Positions 45,050 to 53,501 of a stretch of 64,000 bases of DNA are shown here, one piece after another. The position numbers were made by a program, and so were the translations under genes. The notes below the pieces were generated by a model. That model was not told the origin of the DNA and searched no databases. It worked only from the letters and a program-made list of their open reading frames with translations. Origin of the DNA: Mesorhizobium sp. C432A (GTDB taxonomy: Bacteria > Pseudomonadota > Alphaproteobacteria > Rhizobiales > Rhizobiaceae); NCBI RefSeq assembly GCF_030323145.1, contig NZ_CP100470.1:4877001-4941000 (forward strand), read 5' to 3'. Every line of letters starts with the position of its first letter. Position 1 is the first letter of the stretch.

Positions 45050-48000
45050 ATGGACATGGACTACGATATCGCCGGGCTGGACAGCGACGCGGCAACACCG
45101 ATCGGCGGCCTGCCAGGCATCGATGCGCTGGCACGGATCGCTCGCGGCCCGGCAAGGAACGGCCAGGTCCTGACGGGCGCCGACTTTGCCCGGCAGCCGG
45201 GTAAGCGGCTCGATGCGGTCTTCGAGCAGCTCGCCGTCACCTTCGCCGCGTTGCCGGCGGTGATCTCCGACGGGCGCGTCTGGACGTATCAGGAGCTGAA
45301 CAGCCGTGCCAACCAGTGCGCCCGCATGCTGATCAAGCACGGCGTGCGGCCGGGCCACCGGGTCGGGCTCATTCTCGACCGGTCGGCGGAGACCTATGTG
45401 GCGTTGCTGGCGGTGATGAAGGCGGGGGCTGCCTTCGTGCCGCTGGCCACCGCGTTTCCGCAGGAGCGGATGGCGCTGATCATCGAAGACGCCGGCGTCA
45501 GCATGATCGTCACCATCGCCGCCTATGCGTCGCGCGCCGGTCAACTGCCCGTTCCCCATGTACTGATCGACAGCGCCGCCGCCGACATCTCCACACAGTC
45601 GCCCGCGCCGCTGAAGCCGCAGGCGGCCGACGACATTTGCTACATCCTCTATACCTCGGGCACCACTGGCAAGCCCAAGGGCGTGGTCATCACGCACCAG
45701 AGCTTCGTCAATTTCATACACGTCGCGGCCGCCTCCTACGGCTACCGGCCGGGCGACCGGGTGTATCAGGGCATGACCATTGCCTTCGACTTTTCCTCCG
45801 AAGAGATCTGGGTGCCGTTCGTCGCCGGCGCGACGGTGGTGCCGGCACCTGGCCAGATGCCGCTGGTGGGCGAGGAACTGGCGGATTTCCTGCGCCTCCA
45901 TGACATCACCTGCATGGCCTGCAGCCCGACATTGTTGTCATCGATGACATCGGACGTTCCCAGCCTGCGCACGCTTTTGGTGGGCGGCGAGGCCTGCCCG
46001 CACAATCTGGTGGTGCGCTGGTCGAAGCCGGGCCGGCAGATCCTCAACACCTACGGGCCGACCGAGGCGACCGTCACCGCAACGATGGGGGCGCTGACGC
46101 CGGACCGTCCCGTCACAATCGGCGCGCCGTTGCCGACTTACTCGATCGTCATTCTCGACGCTTCGCTGCCGCAACTTGCCGAGCCCGGTGAACTGGGCGA
46201 GATCGGCATTGCCGGCATCGGGCTCGCCGTCGGTTATCTGAACCGGCCGGACCTGACCGACCAGAAATTCATCGCCGATTTCGTCGGCCTGCCGAACAAC
46301 CCGTCGCAGCGCATCTACCGCACCGGCGATCTTGGCCGGATCAACGATAGCGGCGAGATCGAGTATGCCGGGCGCATCGACACGCAGGTGAAGATTCGCG
46401 GATATCGCATCGAACTCGGCGAGATCGAGGCGGTGCTGCTCGACCAGCCCGAGATCGCCCAGGCCGCCGTCACCACCTGGGAGATCGAACCCGGCCGCGT
46501 CGAACTGGTTGCCTATTACGCGCTTAAAACCGGCGTAGCGGCGATTTCCCGAGGGGATCTCGCCCAGACGATGAAGCGGCGGCTGCCGGACTATATGGTG
46601 CCCGCCTATCTGGAGGAGCTGCCCGCCATCCCGATGACCGTCTCCAACAAGGTAGACCTGCGCCAACTGCCGAAGCCGACGAGCGTCCGGCTTTCGGCCG
46701 ATCGCACAATGGTGCCGCCCGGCAATGAGGACGAGCGATTCCTGGCGGAAGCGCTGGCCACGGTGCTGAAATTCGACGCGGTGTCGGTCGAGGATCACTT
46801 CTTCGACGATCTCGGCGCCAACTCCTTGCTGATGGCGCATTTCTGCGCGCGCGTGCGCACCAGGAAGGAATGGGCGACGACGTCGATGCGCGACATCTAT
46901 CTCTATCCCACAGTGGCGCGCCTGGCGCTGCATCTAGGGGTAGCGGAGGAGATGACGACGGCAACCAACGAGCCGGTCCTCACCCGCCGGGCCTCGAATT
47001 TCGCCTACTGGACCTGCGGCGCGGCGCAGCTTTCGTTCTACGGCCTCTACAGCTACGTGGCGCTCTGGGCGATCAATGACGGCCTCAACTGGATGTATGA
47101 CGCGCTCGACGATCCGCTGCAGCTCTATATCCGGTGCGTGGCGCTCTCGGCCGCCGTGTTCTTCGGCATGTCGGGCTTTGCCGTCCTTGCGAAATGGGTG
47201 CTCATCGGCCGGTGGAAGGCCGAGGCGTTTCCGATCTGGGGCGTGCGCTACTTCCGCTTCTGGGTGGTCAAGACATTGATCCGCACCGCGCCCGTCGTGC
47301 TGTTCCGCGGCAGCCCGCTCTACAGCCTCTATCTGCAGCTGCTCGGCACCAAGCTCGGGAAAAACGCCGTCATCGAATCGAAATCCGTGCCCGTCTGCAC
47401 GGATCTTATTTCCATCGGCGCCAACACCATCCTGCGCAAGGAATCGATGATCCTCGGCTTCAGGGCCCAGTCCGGTTATATCCACACCGGGCCGCTGACC
47501 ATCGGCCGCGATGCCTTCGTCGGCGTCGGCTCCACGCTCGATATCGACACCAGGATCGGCAACGGCGCCCAGCTCGGCCATTCGTCCTCGCTGCATCGCG
47601 GGCAAAGCATCCCGGACGGCGAGCACTGGCATGGATCGCCGGCAGTGCCGACCACGGCGGACTATTGCAAGGTGCGCAATGTCAATCCTTACCAGGTCCG
47701 GCGCTTCCTCTATGAAGCGCTGCAGCTGATCGGCCTGTTTGGCCTCGTCACCCCGCTGCCGCTCCTGTTCCACAGCTACTGGGAATATGTCGGCGACGAC
47801 TATCAGGAGACGATCGGCCTTGTCGCAATCGGCACCACGGTCACGCTTTTCGGCTATATCGCGGCGGCTTTCCTGGCAGCGACGCTGGTGCCGCGCCTGA
47901 CCAGCCTCATCTTGAAGCCGGGCCGCACCTACACGCTTTACGGTTTCCGCTACTGGCTGCAGACCGTCGCCGAATTCGCCAGCAATTCCCGCGTGCTCGG

Positions 48001-49138
48001 GCTCCTGGCCGGCGACAGCTCGGCCATCGTGCACTACATGCGCGCCATCGGCTGGAACCTCAACAGAGTGGTGCAGACCGGCTCCAATTTCGGCTCCAAC
48101 CAGCAGCACGAAAATCCGCTTCTGTGCGAGATCGGCACCGAGACCATGGTCTCGGACGGGCTGTTCATGATCAACATGCACAAGTCCGCCTCGGCCTTCA
48201 GGCTCGAGCCGACGCGCATCGGCGAACGCAACTATCTCGGCAACAACATCTATTATCCCCCGGACGGCCGCACCGGCGACAACGTGCTGCTCGGCACCAA
48301 GGTGATGATCCCCATCGATGGGCCGGTGCGCGAGAATGTCGGCCTTCTCGGTTCGCCTGCGTTTGAAATCCCGCGCATGGTGAACCGCGACAAGGAGCTT
48401 ATCGCCGGCGTCGACGAGGCCGACCGGCGCCGGCGCATCCCGCACAAGAACCGCCACAACCTGGTGACCATTCTTCTGTTCCTGGCAACGCAATGGGTCA
48501 TGCTGTTCGTCACGCTGGCGATCTGGGACCGGGCGCTGAACTACTATACGGAATGGGCGGAGGTCGCCCTGTTCGCCGCCGTGCTTTTGACCTCGGCGAT
48601 CACCATTCCGTTCTACATTCTGGTCGAGCGGGCAAGCCTTGGCTTTGGCCGGTTAAAGCCGCAGATGACGACGATCTACGACGTCACCTTCTGGCGCCAC
48701 GAACGCCACTGGAAGCTGGCGGATTCGCCGATCGTGCGCCTGTTCGCCGGCACGCCGTTCCGGCCGATGATCCTGCGCCTGCTCGGCGTCAAGGTCGGCA
48801 GGCGGGTCTATGATGGCGGCAGCAACCTGACCGAGCGTTCGCTGGTCGAGATCGGCGACGACGTCACGCTAAACGAAGGCTGCGTCATCCAGGCCCATTC
48901 GCTGGAAGAAGGTGCGTTCAAGTCCGATTTCATCCGTATCGGCAAGGGCTGCACGCTCGGACCGTCCGCCTTTGTCCACTACGGCGTGGTGATGGGTGAA
49001 GGGTCGATGGTCGATGCGGACTCCTTCGTGATGAAGGGCGAAGAGCTGGAGCCCAACTCGATCTGGCGGGGCAACCCGGCCAAGCTGCATCGCTTCGTCA
49101 CGCCGGTGCCGGAGGATAGCGTCAAGGCAACGGCTTGA
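45050..49138 (+). CDS. Pls/PosA-type single-module peptide synthetase with membrane beta-helix domains
   Basis: A 1362-residue protein. Residues about 45-560 form an amino-acid adenylation domain with YTSGTTGKPKG (201-211), FDFSSEEIW (D247), NTYGPTEAT (333-341), TGDLG and RIDTQVKIRGYRIELGEIE. The carrier domain DDLGANSL has its phosphopantetheine serine at 592. After about 675 come transmembrane helices alternating with three left-handed beta-helix (hexapeptide) domains at about 768-865, 1021-1115 and 1244-1345. This is the layout of epsilon-poly-L-lysine synthetase (Pls), a single module with three tandem C-terminal domains that make isopeptide homopolymers. There is no condensation or thioesterase domain. 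Product unknown; a polymer or oligomer of an amino acid is likely. The ATG at 45050 follows AGGACGAGAG; a later Met two codons on is possible. Confidence 0.9.
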   Translation: MDMDYDIAGLDSDAATPIGGLPGIDALARIARGPARNGQVLTGADFARQPGKRLDAVFEQLAVTFAALPAVISDGRVWTYQELNSRANQCARMLIKHGVRPGHRVGLILDRSAETYVALLAVMKAGAAFVPLATAFPQERMALIIEDAGVSMIVTIAAYASRAGQLPVPHVLIDSAAADISTQSPAPLKPQAADDICYILYTSGTTGKPKGVVITHQSFVNFIHVAAASYGYRPGDRVYQGMTIAFDFSSEEIWVPFVAGATVVPAPGQMPLVGEELADFLRLHDITCMACSPTLLSSMTSDVPSLRTLLVGGEACPHNLVVRWSKPGRQILNTYGPTEATVTATMGALTPDRPVTIGAPLPTYSIVILDASLPQLAEPGELGEIGIAGIGLAVGYLNRPDLTDQKFIADFVGLPNNPSQRIYRTGDLGRINDSGEIEYAGRIDTQVKIRGYRIELGEIEAVLLDQPEIAQAAVTTWEIEPGRVELVAYYALKTGVAAISRGDLAQTMKRRLPDYMVPAYLEELPAIPMTVSNKVDLRQLPKPTSVRLSADRTMVPPGNEDERFLAEALATVLKFDAVSVEDHFFDDLGANSLLMAHFCARVRTRKEWATTSMRDIYLYPTVARLALHLGVAEEMTTATNEPVLTRRASNFAYWTCGAAQLSFYGLYSYVALWAINDGLNWMYDALDDPLQLYIRCVALSAAVFFGMSGFAVLAKWVLIGRWKAEAFPIWGVRYFRFWVVKTLIRTAPVVLFRGSPLYSLYLQLLGTKLGKNAVIESKSVPVCTDLISIGANTILRKESMILGFRAQSGYIHTGPLTIGRDAFVGVGSTLDIDTRIGNGAQLGHSSSLHRGQSIPDGEHWHGSPAVPTTADYCKVRNVNPYQVRRFLYEALQLIGLFGLVTPLPLLFHSYWEYVGDDYQETIGLVAIGTTVTLFGYIAAAFLAATLVPRLTSLILKPGRTYTLYGFRYWLQTVAEFASNSRVLGLLAGDSSAIVHYMRAIGWNLNRVVQTGSNFGSNQQHENPLLCEIGTETMVSDGLFMINMHKSASAFRLEPTRIGERNYLGNNIYYPPDGRTGDNVLLGTKVMIPIDGPVRENVGLLGSPAFEIPRMVNRDKELIAGVDEADRRRRIPHKNRHNLVTILLFLATQWVMLFVTLAIWDRALNYYTEWAEVALFAAVLLTSAITIPFYILVERASLGFGRLKPQMTTIYDVTFWRHERHWKLADSPIVRLFAGTPFRPMILRLLGVKVGRRVYDGGSNLTERSLVEIGDDVTLNEGCVIQAHSLEEGAFKSDFIRIGKGCTLGPSAFVHYGVVMGEGSMVDADSFVMKGEELEPNSIWRGNPAKLHRFVTPVPEDSVKATA

Positions 49139-49596
49139 TGAGCGCAGACATCCGCCTCGTTTCGGTGACCGGGGCCAACCGGGCCCTGGTCGCGGCTCTG
49201 GAACTGGCTGCGGATCAGATGGATTTCGTCGCCAGCAATGCGGAGTCGCTGGACGAAGCCGAAAGCGACGGGGACGCTCGGCCGCGCGTCGTCATGGCAG
49301 GGGATCGCGTCGTCGGTTTCCTGATGTACGAGGCGCCGCAGGACGACGACGAGGCGCGGATCTACCGCTTCATGATCGATCGCGTCCATCAGGGCCAAGG
49401 CTACGGCAAGGCCGCTTTGCGCGAAGTGCTGGATGAAATCATGCGGCTCGGCCACATCAGCCACGTTTCGATCTGCTACGAACCTGGGAATGAAGCGGCA
49501 CGCCGCCTCTATCGCGCTGCCGGTTTCGTCGAAGAAGGGCCCGACGAGGACGGGGAAATGATCGCCGACCTCGCTCTGCGGCGCGAACAGCCATGA
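49138..49596 (+). CDS. GNAT N-acetyltransferase (polyamine acetyltransferase-like)
   Basis: A 152-residue cytoplasmic acetyltransferase. The acetyl-CoA-binding motif appears in IYRFMIDRVHQGQGYGKAAL, and motif B ends YEPGNEAARRLYRAAGFVEE. The RFMID...QGQGYGKAA pattern resembles BltD/PaiA-type polyamine acetyltransferases. The ATG overlaps the synthetase stop (TGATG), and its own stop overlaps the next start (ATGA). It may acetylate the amino groups of the synthetase product, its monomer or polyamines. This is inference from context. Confidence 0.8.
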   Translation: MSADIRLVSVTGANRALVAALELAADQMDFVASNAESLDEAESDGDARPRVVMAGDRVVGFLMYEAPQDDDEARIYRFMIDRVHQGQGYGKAALREVLDEIMRLGHISHVSICYEPGNEAARRLYRAAGFVEEGPDEDGEMIADLALRREQP

Positions 49597-50261
49597 CGCG
49601 CCGGCTCGATGCCGGTGCCAGCCTGTCGGCGCAGTTGCTGGCGGCGATGGCCGCCATGGCACCGGCCGGCGTTCGGATCGGATGCCGCACGATCCGCGAA
49701 GGCGATGAGAACCATTTGCTGCCGCAGGAAGCACGCTCCATCCCGTCACGCCTGCCGCTGATGCGGCGGGCGAGTGGCGCGGCGCGGTGGATCGCGCACG
49801 AGCTGCTGGCGGATATGGGCTTGAACGACGTCGCTATCCTCCGCGGCTCCTCCGGCGCACCGGTATGGCCTCATGGAGTAACGGGGTCGCTGGCTCACGA
49901 CGACGAGATAGCCGTGGCGGCCGTCGCGCCGCTCTCCCACGTCGCCTCGCTCGGCATCGATATCGAGCCCGCTTTGCCCCTGCCCGACGACATCTTCGCG
50001 CTGGTTGCAGTCCCCGCTGACCGGATCGACGCAACCGACTTGTGTCTTGCCGGTCGCATCCTTTTTGCCGCCAAGGAAGCTGTCTACAAGGCCGCCTACC
50101 CGCTTGATGGCGAAGTGCTGGGCTATGAGGACATCACCGTCGATCTCGACGCAAGCGACGCTGTGACGAAGACGGGCCGCAGAGCGAGACTGGTTTACTG
50201 CGTTGCTCCGTGTGTGGTCGTTCTGGCGTTTGTCGATGGTGTCCGAAGCGCCCCCCTTTAA
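49593..50261 (+). CDS. 4'-phosphopantetheinyl transferase superfamily protein
   Basis: A 222-residue EntD/Sfp-type enzyme that moves phosphopantetheine from CoA to a carrier-protein serine. Motifs: GVTGSLAHDDEIAVAAVA, LGIDIEP (metal-binding Asp and Glu) and FAAKEAVYKAAYPL, the WxxKEAxxK-type helix. It overlaps the acetyltransferase stop by ATGA and should activate S592 of the synthetase encoded at the head of the operon. Its presence makes the operon self-sufficient for carrier activation. Confidence 0.9.
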   Translation: MTRRLDAGASLSAQLLAAMAAMAPAGVRIGCRTIREGDENHLLPQEARSIPSRLPLMRRASGAARWIAHELLADMGLNDVAILRGSSGAPVWPHGVTGSLAHDDEIAVAAVAPLSHVASLGIDIEPALPLPDDIFALVAVPADRIDATDLCLAGRILFAAKEAVYKAAYPLDGEVLGYEDITVDLDASDAVTKTGRRARLVYCVAPCVVVLAFVDGVRSAPL

Positions 50262-50374
50262 GCGCGATGGGCCAGCGCCCGACAGCAACGCCTGCTCAAC
50301 AAAGCGCTTTTTTTTCGCAGAGCGGTCGCAAAAGGCTCACACGGTTCGTCCTTTGACAGAAGAAGGAGAGCGCC

Positions 50375-50911
50375 ATGAGAAACCTTATTATCACCGAGTT
50401 CATCAGCATCGATGGCATCGCCGAGGTCGAGAAGCTGCCCAGCGTGACCTGGAACGATGAGATGCAAAGGTTCAAGGAGGACGAGCTTGCCGACAGCGGG
50501 GCCATGCTTCTGGGGCGCACGACCTACGAGATTTTTGCCGGCTCTTGGCCCAAGGAAACCGGAGACTTCGCCGACCGGTTCAATGCGCTGCCGAAATATG
50601 TCGCGTCGACAAGCCCGAAGGCACTCGACTGGAAACCGGCCGAGTTGCTGAAGGGTGTGTTGCCGGAAGCGGTTCGGGCGCTGAAGCAAGGCAGCGGCGG
50701 CAACATCTATGTGCATGGCAGCCTGAGCGTCGCGCGGGAATTGCTGCGCCATGGTCTGGTCGATCGCGTCAGGCTGCTGAGCTACCCTGGCTCCGTCGGG
50801 GAGGGCAAGAAGCTGTTCCCGCCCGATATGCCGGTGGCGTTGGAGCCGATCTCGACCGTACAGTTCAGCAATGGCGTGGTGGCGCTGGAATATGCGGCTG
50901 GGAGGGTGTGA
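50375..50911 (+). CDS. Dihydrofolate reductase-fold (RibD C-terminal) protein
   Basis: A 178-residue protein of the YyaP/DHFR-like family: MRNLIITEFISIDGIAE at the start, MLLGRTTYEIFAGSWPKETG and IYVHGSLSVARELLRHGLVD, then YPGSVGEGKKLFP. These proteins bind NADPH in a DHFR fold but the substrate is unknown. AAGGAGAGC lies just before the ATG at 50375. It follows the phosphopantetheinyl transferase gene after about 110 bases and may or may not share its promoter. Confidence 0.85.
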   Translation: MRNLIITEFISIDGIAEVEKLPSVTWNDEMQRFKEDELADSGAMLLGRTTYEIFAGSWPKETGDFADRFNALPKYVASTSPKALDWKPAELLKGVLPEAVRALKQGSGGNIYVHGSLSVARELLRHGLVDRVRLLSYPGSVGEGKKLFPPDMPVALEPISTVQFSNGVVALEYAAGRV

Positions 50912-50920
50912 GACGCTGGT

Positions 50921-51078
50921 AGGTAATCTCCCCTTGAGGGGAGATGTCGCCGAAGGCGACAGAGGCGGTCGGTCCGTCCTGACGCAACCTCCTATCGACC
51001 GTAGGAGGTCGAGCTTCACGCGAGACGACCCCCTCTGGTCCGCCGGCCATCTCCCCCTCGAGGGGGGAGATCGGCAGC
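50921..51078. repeat. Palindromic mosaic repeat (diverged type B), inverted pair
   Basis: The left arm contains ATCTCCCCTTGAGGGGAGAT and the right arm ATCTCCCCCTCGAGGGGGGA, with CGACAGAGG and CCCCTCTGG in inverted positions beside them. It resembles the 7786 and 13456 elements but the flanks are more diverged. It fills the gap between two converging genes. Confidence 0.7.
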
Positions 51079-51939
51079 TCACCCTGCTTTCTTCCCCCGC
51101 TTGCCCTTGGCATGCGCCTCGACCACTCTTTCCACCTCGCGCTTCAGTTCGTCCTTGACCTCCTGCGTCTCGGCCAGCAGCGTGTCGATCTTCATGAAAT
51201 CGAGCACGCGGTATTTTGACACTGGCGGGCGGATCAGTATGTCGGGGGGGCGCTGGTTCAGCTTGTGGGCGATGATCGACTGCATCATCAATTGCGTGGC
51301 GCCGTACATCAGATCGACGGTGGTCGGGTGCTTGCGCTCGGCCTCGCTCGGCGCACCGACGACGTCGATCGCGATGATGATGTCGGCGGCGTCTTCGATG
51401 AGGTCGAACGGCACCGGATTGTAGATGCCGCCGTCGATCAGCACGCGGTCGTCGCGCGTCACCGGGCGGAACACGGCGGGAATGGCAGCCGAGGCGGCGA
51501 GCGCCGAATGCAGGTCGCCCTCGTCGAAGACGGCCAGCTTGTGACCGAAATAGTCCGTCGCCGTCACCTTGAGCGGGATCATCAGCTCGGCGAAGGTTTC
51601 CGGGATGGCTTCCGGCAGGAACGCCTTCAAGATGCGCTCTATGTTGAACTGGCTGACGCGGATGCCGCCCTGCATCGCCTCGGCGATGGTGCCGGGACGC
51701 GAGCGCCACATGCGCGCCGCCACCTCGGCGCGGCGGCCGAGGATCGAGCGGGCGTAGTCCTCGATGTCCTTTCCGCTCATGCCCGAGGCCATGCCGGCGC
51801 CCATGATGGCGCCGATCGAGGAGCCGGCGATGGCCACGGGCTTGATGCCGAGCTCGTCCAGCGCCTCGACGATGTGGATATGGGCGAGGCCGCGCGCGCC
51901 GCCGCCGCCAAAGGCGATACCGAAAGTCGGACCTGTCAT
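51079..51939 (-). CDS. Patatin-like phospholipase (RssA-like)
   Basis: A 286-residue serine hydrolase of the bacterial patatin family. The oxyanion loop is GGGGARGLAH (11-20), the nucleophile S41 lies in G39-S-S-I-G43, and the catalytic aspartate is in LIDGGIYNP. The last 30 residues are Lys/Arg/Glu-rich. No signal peptide, so cytoplasmic or membrane-associated. The start overlaps the stop of the upstream M16 gene by ATGA, forming an M16-M16-patatin operon. Substrate is probably a membrane lipid. Confidence 0.88.
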   Translation of the reverse strand: MTGPTFGIAFGGGGARGLAHIHIVEALDELGIKPVAIAGSSIGAIMGAGMASGMSGKDIEDYARSILGRRAEVAARMWRSRPGTIAEAMQGGIRVSQFNIERILKAFLPEAIPETFAELMIPLKVTATDYFGHKLAVFDEGDLHSALAASAAIPAVFRPVTRDDRVLIDGGIYNPVPFDLIEDAADIIIAIDVVGAPSEAERKHPTTVDLMYGATQLMMQSIIAHKLNQRPPDILIRPPVSKYRVLDFMKIDTLLAETQEVKDELKREVERVVEAHAKGKRGKKAG

Positions 51940-53501
51940 TTGGCCTCCAGCTTCGGCCCGATGCTCATGATCGCGGGCGCCGGCGTCAGCAGCTTCTTCG
52001 CCGCTGCCTTGACCTGATCGAGCGTCACGCCGTTGATGAGCGCCGCGCGGCGCTGCACGTAGTCGATGCCGAGATTGTCGAGCTGCAATTCCACCAGGGT
52101 CGCGGCAATGGCGCTGGAAGAATCCAGATTGCTGATAGCATAGGAGCCGACCATGTATTTCTTGGTCGCGTCCAGCTCGGCCTCGGTCGGCCCCTCCTGC
52201 GCCATCTTCTTGACCACCTCCTTGACGATGGCGAGCGTCTCGGCGGCGCGGTCGGAACGCGTCGCCGTGGTGATGATCAGCGCATTGGAATGCTGGTGGT
52301 CGACCAGGTTGGAATCGACGGAGTAGGCCAAGCCGCGCTTTTCCCGCACCTCGTCATAGAGGCGCGAGGTGAAGGTGCCGCCGCCGAGAATCTGGTTCAT
52401 CAGCACCGCGGGGAAGAAATCCGGCGCATCGCGCTTCACACCGGGATAGGCAAACTGCAGCGAGGTCTGCGGCAGGTCGTAGTCGACCTCGAGCTGCTGG
52501 CCGAGCTTCAGCTCGGTATCGGCAACCGGTTGCAGCACCTGCTTTTCCGGCAGATCGCCGAAGACCTCATCGAGCTTCCGTTTCAGCGTCGCGGCATCTA
52601 TGTCGCCGACCACCGCAACATGCAGGCCGCTGCGGGCGAAATTGGCCTTGTGGAAGGCAGCCAGATCCGCTGCCGTGATGGTGGCGATGCTGTCCTTGGT
52701 GCCCTGGTCGGGCCTGGAATACGGATGGTCGCCATAGATGGCGCGCAGCCATTTGGTTTGCGCGACGGTGTTGGGGTCACGCTCATTGGCGATGATGCCG
52801 GACAGGATCTGGGCGCGGATACGGTCGATCGGCGCCTGGTCGAAGCGCGGGCTGGTGACCGCCAGCCTGAGCAGGTCGAAGGCCGCATCCTTCTGCTCGG
52901 CCAGCATCCGCATCGCGCCATAGGTGCCGTCGCGCGCCGCTTCGAAGCCCATTTCGGCGCCGGCATCGTCAAGCTTGATCTGGAAGGCCTCGCTGTCGAG
53001 GTCGCCGGCGCCCTCGTCGAATAGGCCGGTCATCAGATTGACCAGCCCTTCCCGCCCCGCCGGATCCTGCGTCGAGCCGCCATCGAAGACGAAGCGGATA
53101 GCGACGATCGGAATGGAGTGGTCCTCGACCAGCCAGGCGTTGACGCCTTTCGATGAGGTCACCGGCTGAATGTCCATCGCGTGCGCGGCAAGCGCCGGCA
53201 GGATGAGGAAGAAGATGCCGAGGAACAGTGTGGCGAAGACGTGGAGAACCGCGATGCGCCTATGAGTAATCGCATCAGGCCATTGATCGCCAAGGTCAGC
53301 TCCGCCCCTCATCGCGCTGCCGGGCACTTCTCCCCGTATAGTGACGGGGAGAAGGGGTCTCGCCGCGACGCTGGCGCTCTTCTTACGACGCTGATGGTTG
53401 GCGAAATCGACGATGACAGCGCCCCTCTCCCCGTCACTATAGGGGGAGAGGATGCCGGCAGGCAGGTGAGGGGCAGCGCTAACGCTCAATCTCGTCATCA
53501 T
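51936..53501 (-). CDS. M16-family peptidase, catalytically inactive subunit, with a repeat in its 5' end
   Basis: 521 residues if read from the ATG at 53501, which overlaps the upstream stop by TGATG. It has the M16 fold (two homologous halves), but the zinc motif HxxEH is replaced: where the partner has HFFEH this one has NLMTGLFDEG, so it should be the non-catalytic partner. The frame runs without a stop through a palindromic repeat (53327-53451), giving a 60-65 residue extension unrelated to the family. If the repeat is not translated, the start is the ATG at 53312 (458 residues), with a signal peptide ending ALAAHA. Both are possible. It pairs with the upstream active peptidase. Confidence 0.75.
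   Translation of the reverse strand: MMTRLSVSAAPHLPAGILSPYSDGERGAVIVDFANHQRRKKSASVAARPLLPVTIRGEVPGSAMRGGADLGDQWPDAITHRRIAVLHVFATLFLGIFFLILPALAAHAMDIQPVTSSKGVNAWLVEDHSIPIVAIRFVFDGGSTQDPAGREGLVNLMTGLFDEGAGDLDSEAFQIKLDDAGAEMGFEAARDGTYGAMRMLAEQKDAAFDLLRLAVTSPRFDQAPIDRIRAQILSGIIANERDPNTVAQTKWLRAIYGDHPYSRPDQGTKDSIATITAADLAAFHKANFARSGLHVAVVGDIDAATLKRKLDEVFGDLPEKQVLQPVADTELKLGQQLEVDYDLPQTSLQFAYPGVKRDAPDFFPAVLMNQILGGGTFTSRLYDEVREKRGLAYSVDSNLVDHQHSNALIITTATRSDRAAETLAIVKEVVKKMAQEGPTEAELDATKKYMVGSYAISNLDSSSAIAATLVELQLDNLGIDYVQRRAALINGVTLDQVKAAAKKLLTPAPAIMSIGPKLEAK
53327..53451. repeat. Palindromic mosaic repeat (type C) inside an M16 reading frame
   Basis: The left palindrome is CTTCTCCCCGTATAGTGACG with GGGAGAAG after it (53327-53354), the right one CCTCTCCCCGTCACTATAGG with GGGAGAGG after it (53424-53451); the two are inverted relative to each other. 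The ORF of the second M16 gene passes through both in frame. This is a third family of mosaic element in the window. Confidence 0.8.

Noticed and set aside
50301..50315. AAAGCGCTTT followed by a T-run as a terminator
   Set aside because: The palindrome has no loop and the arms cannot pair in RNA; too weak to call.
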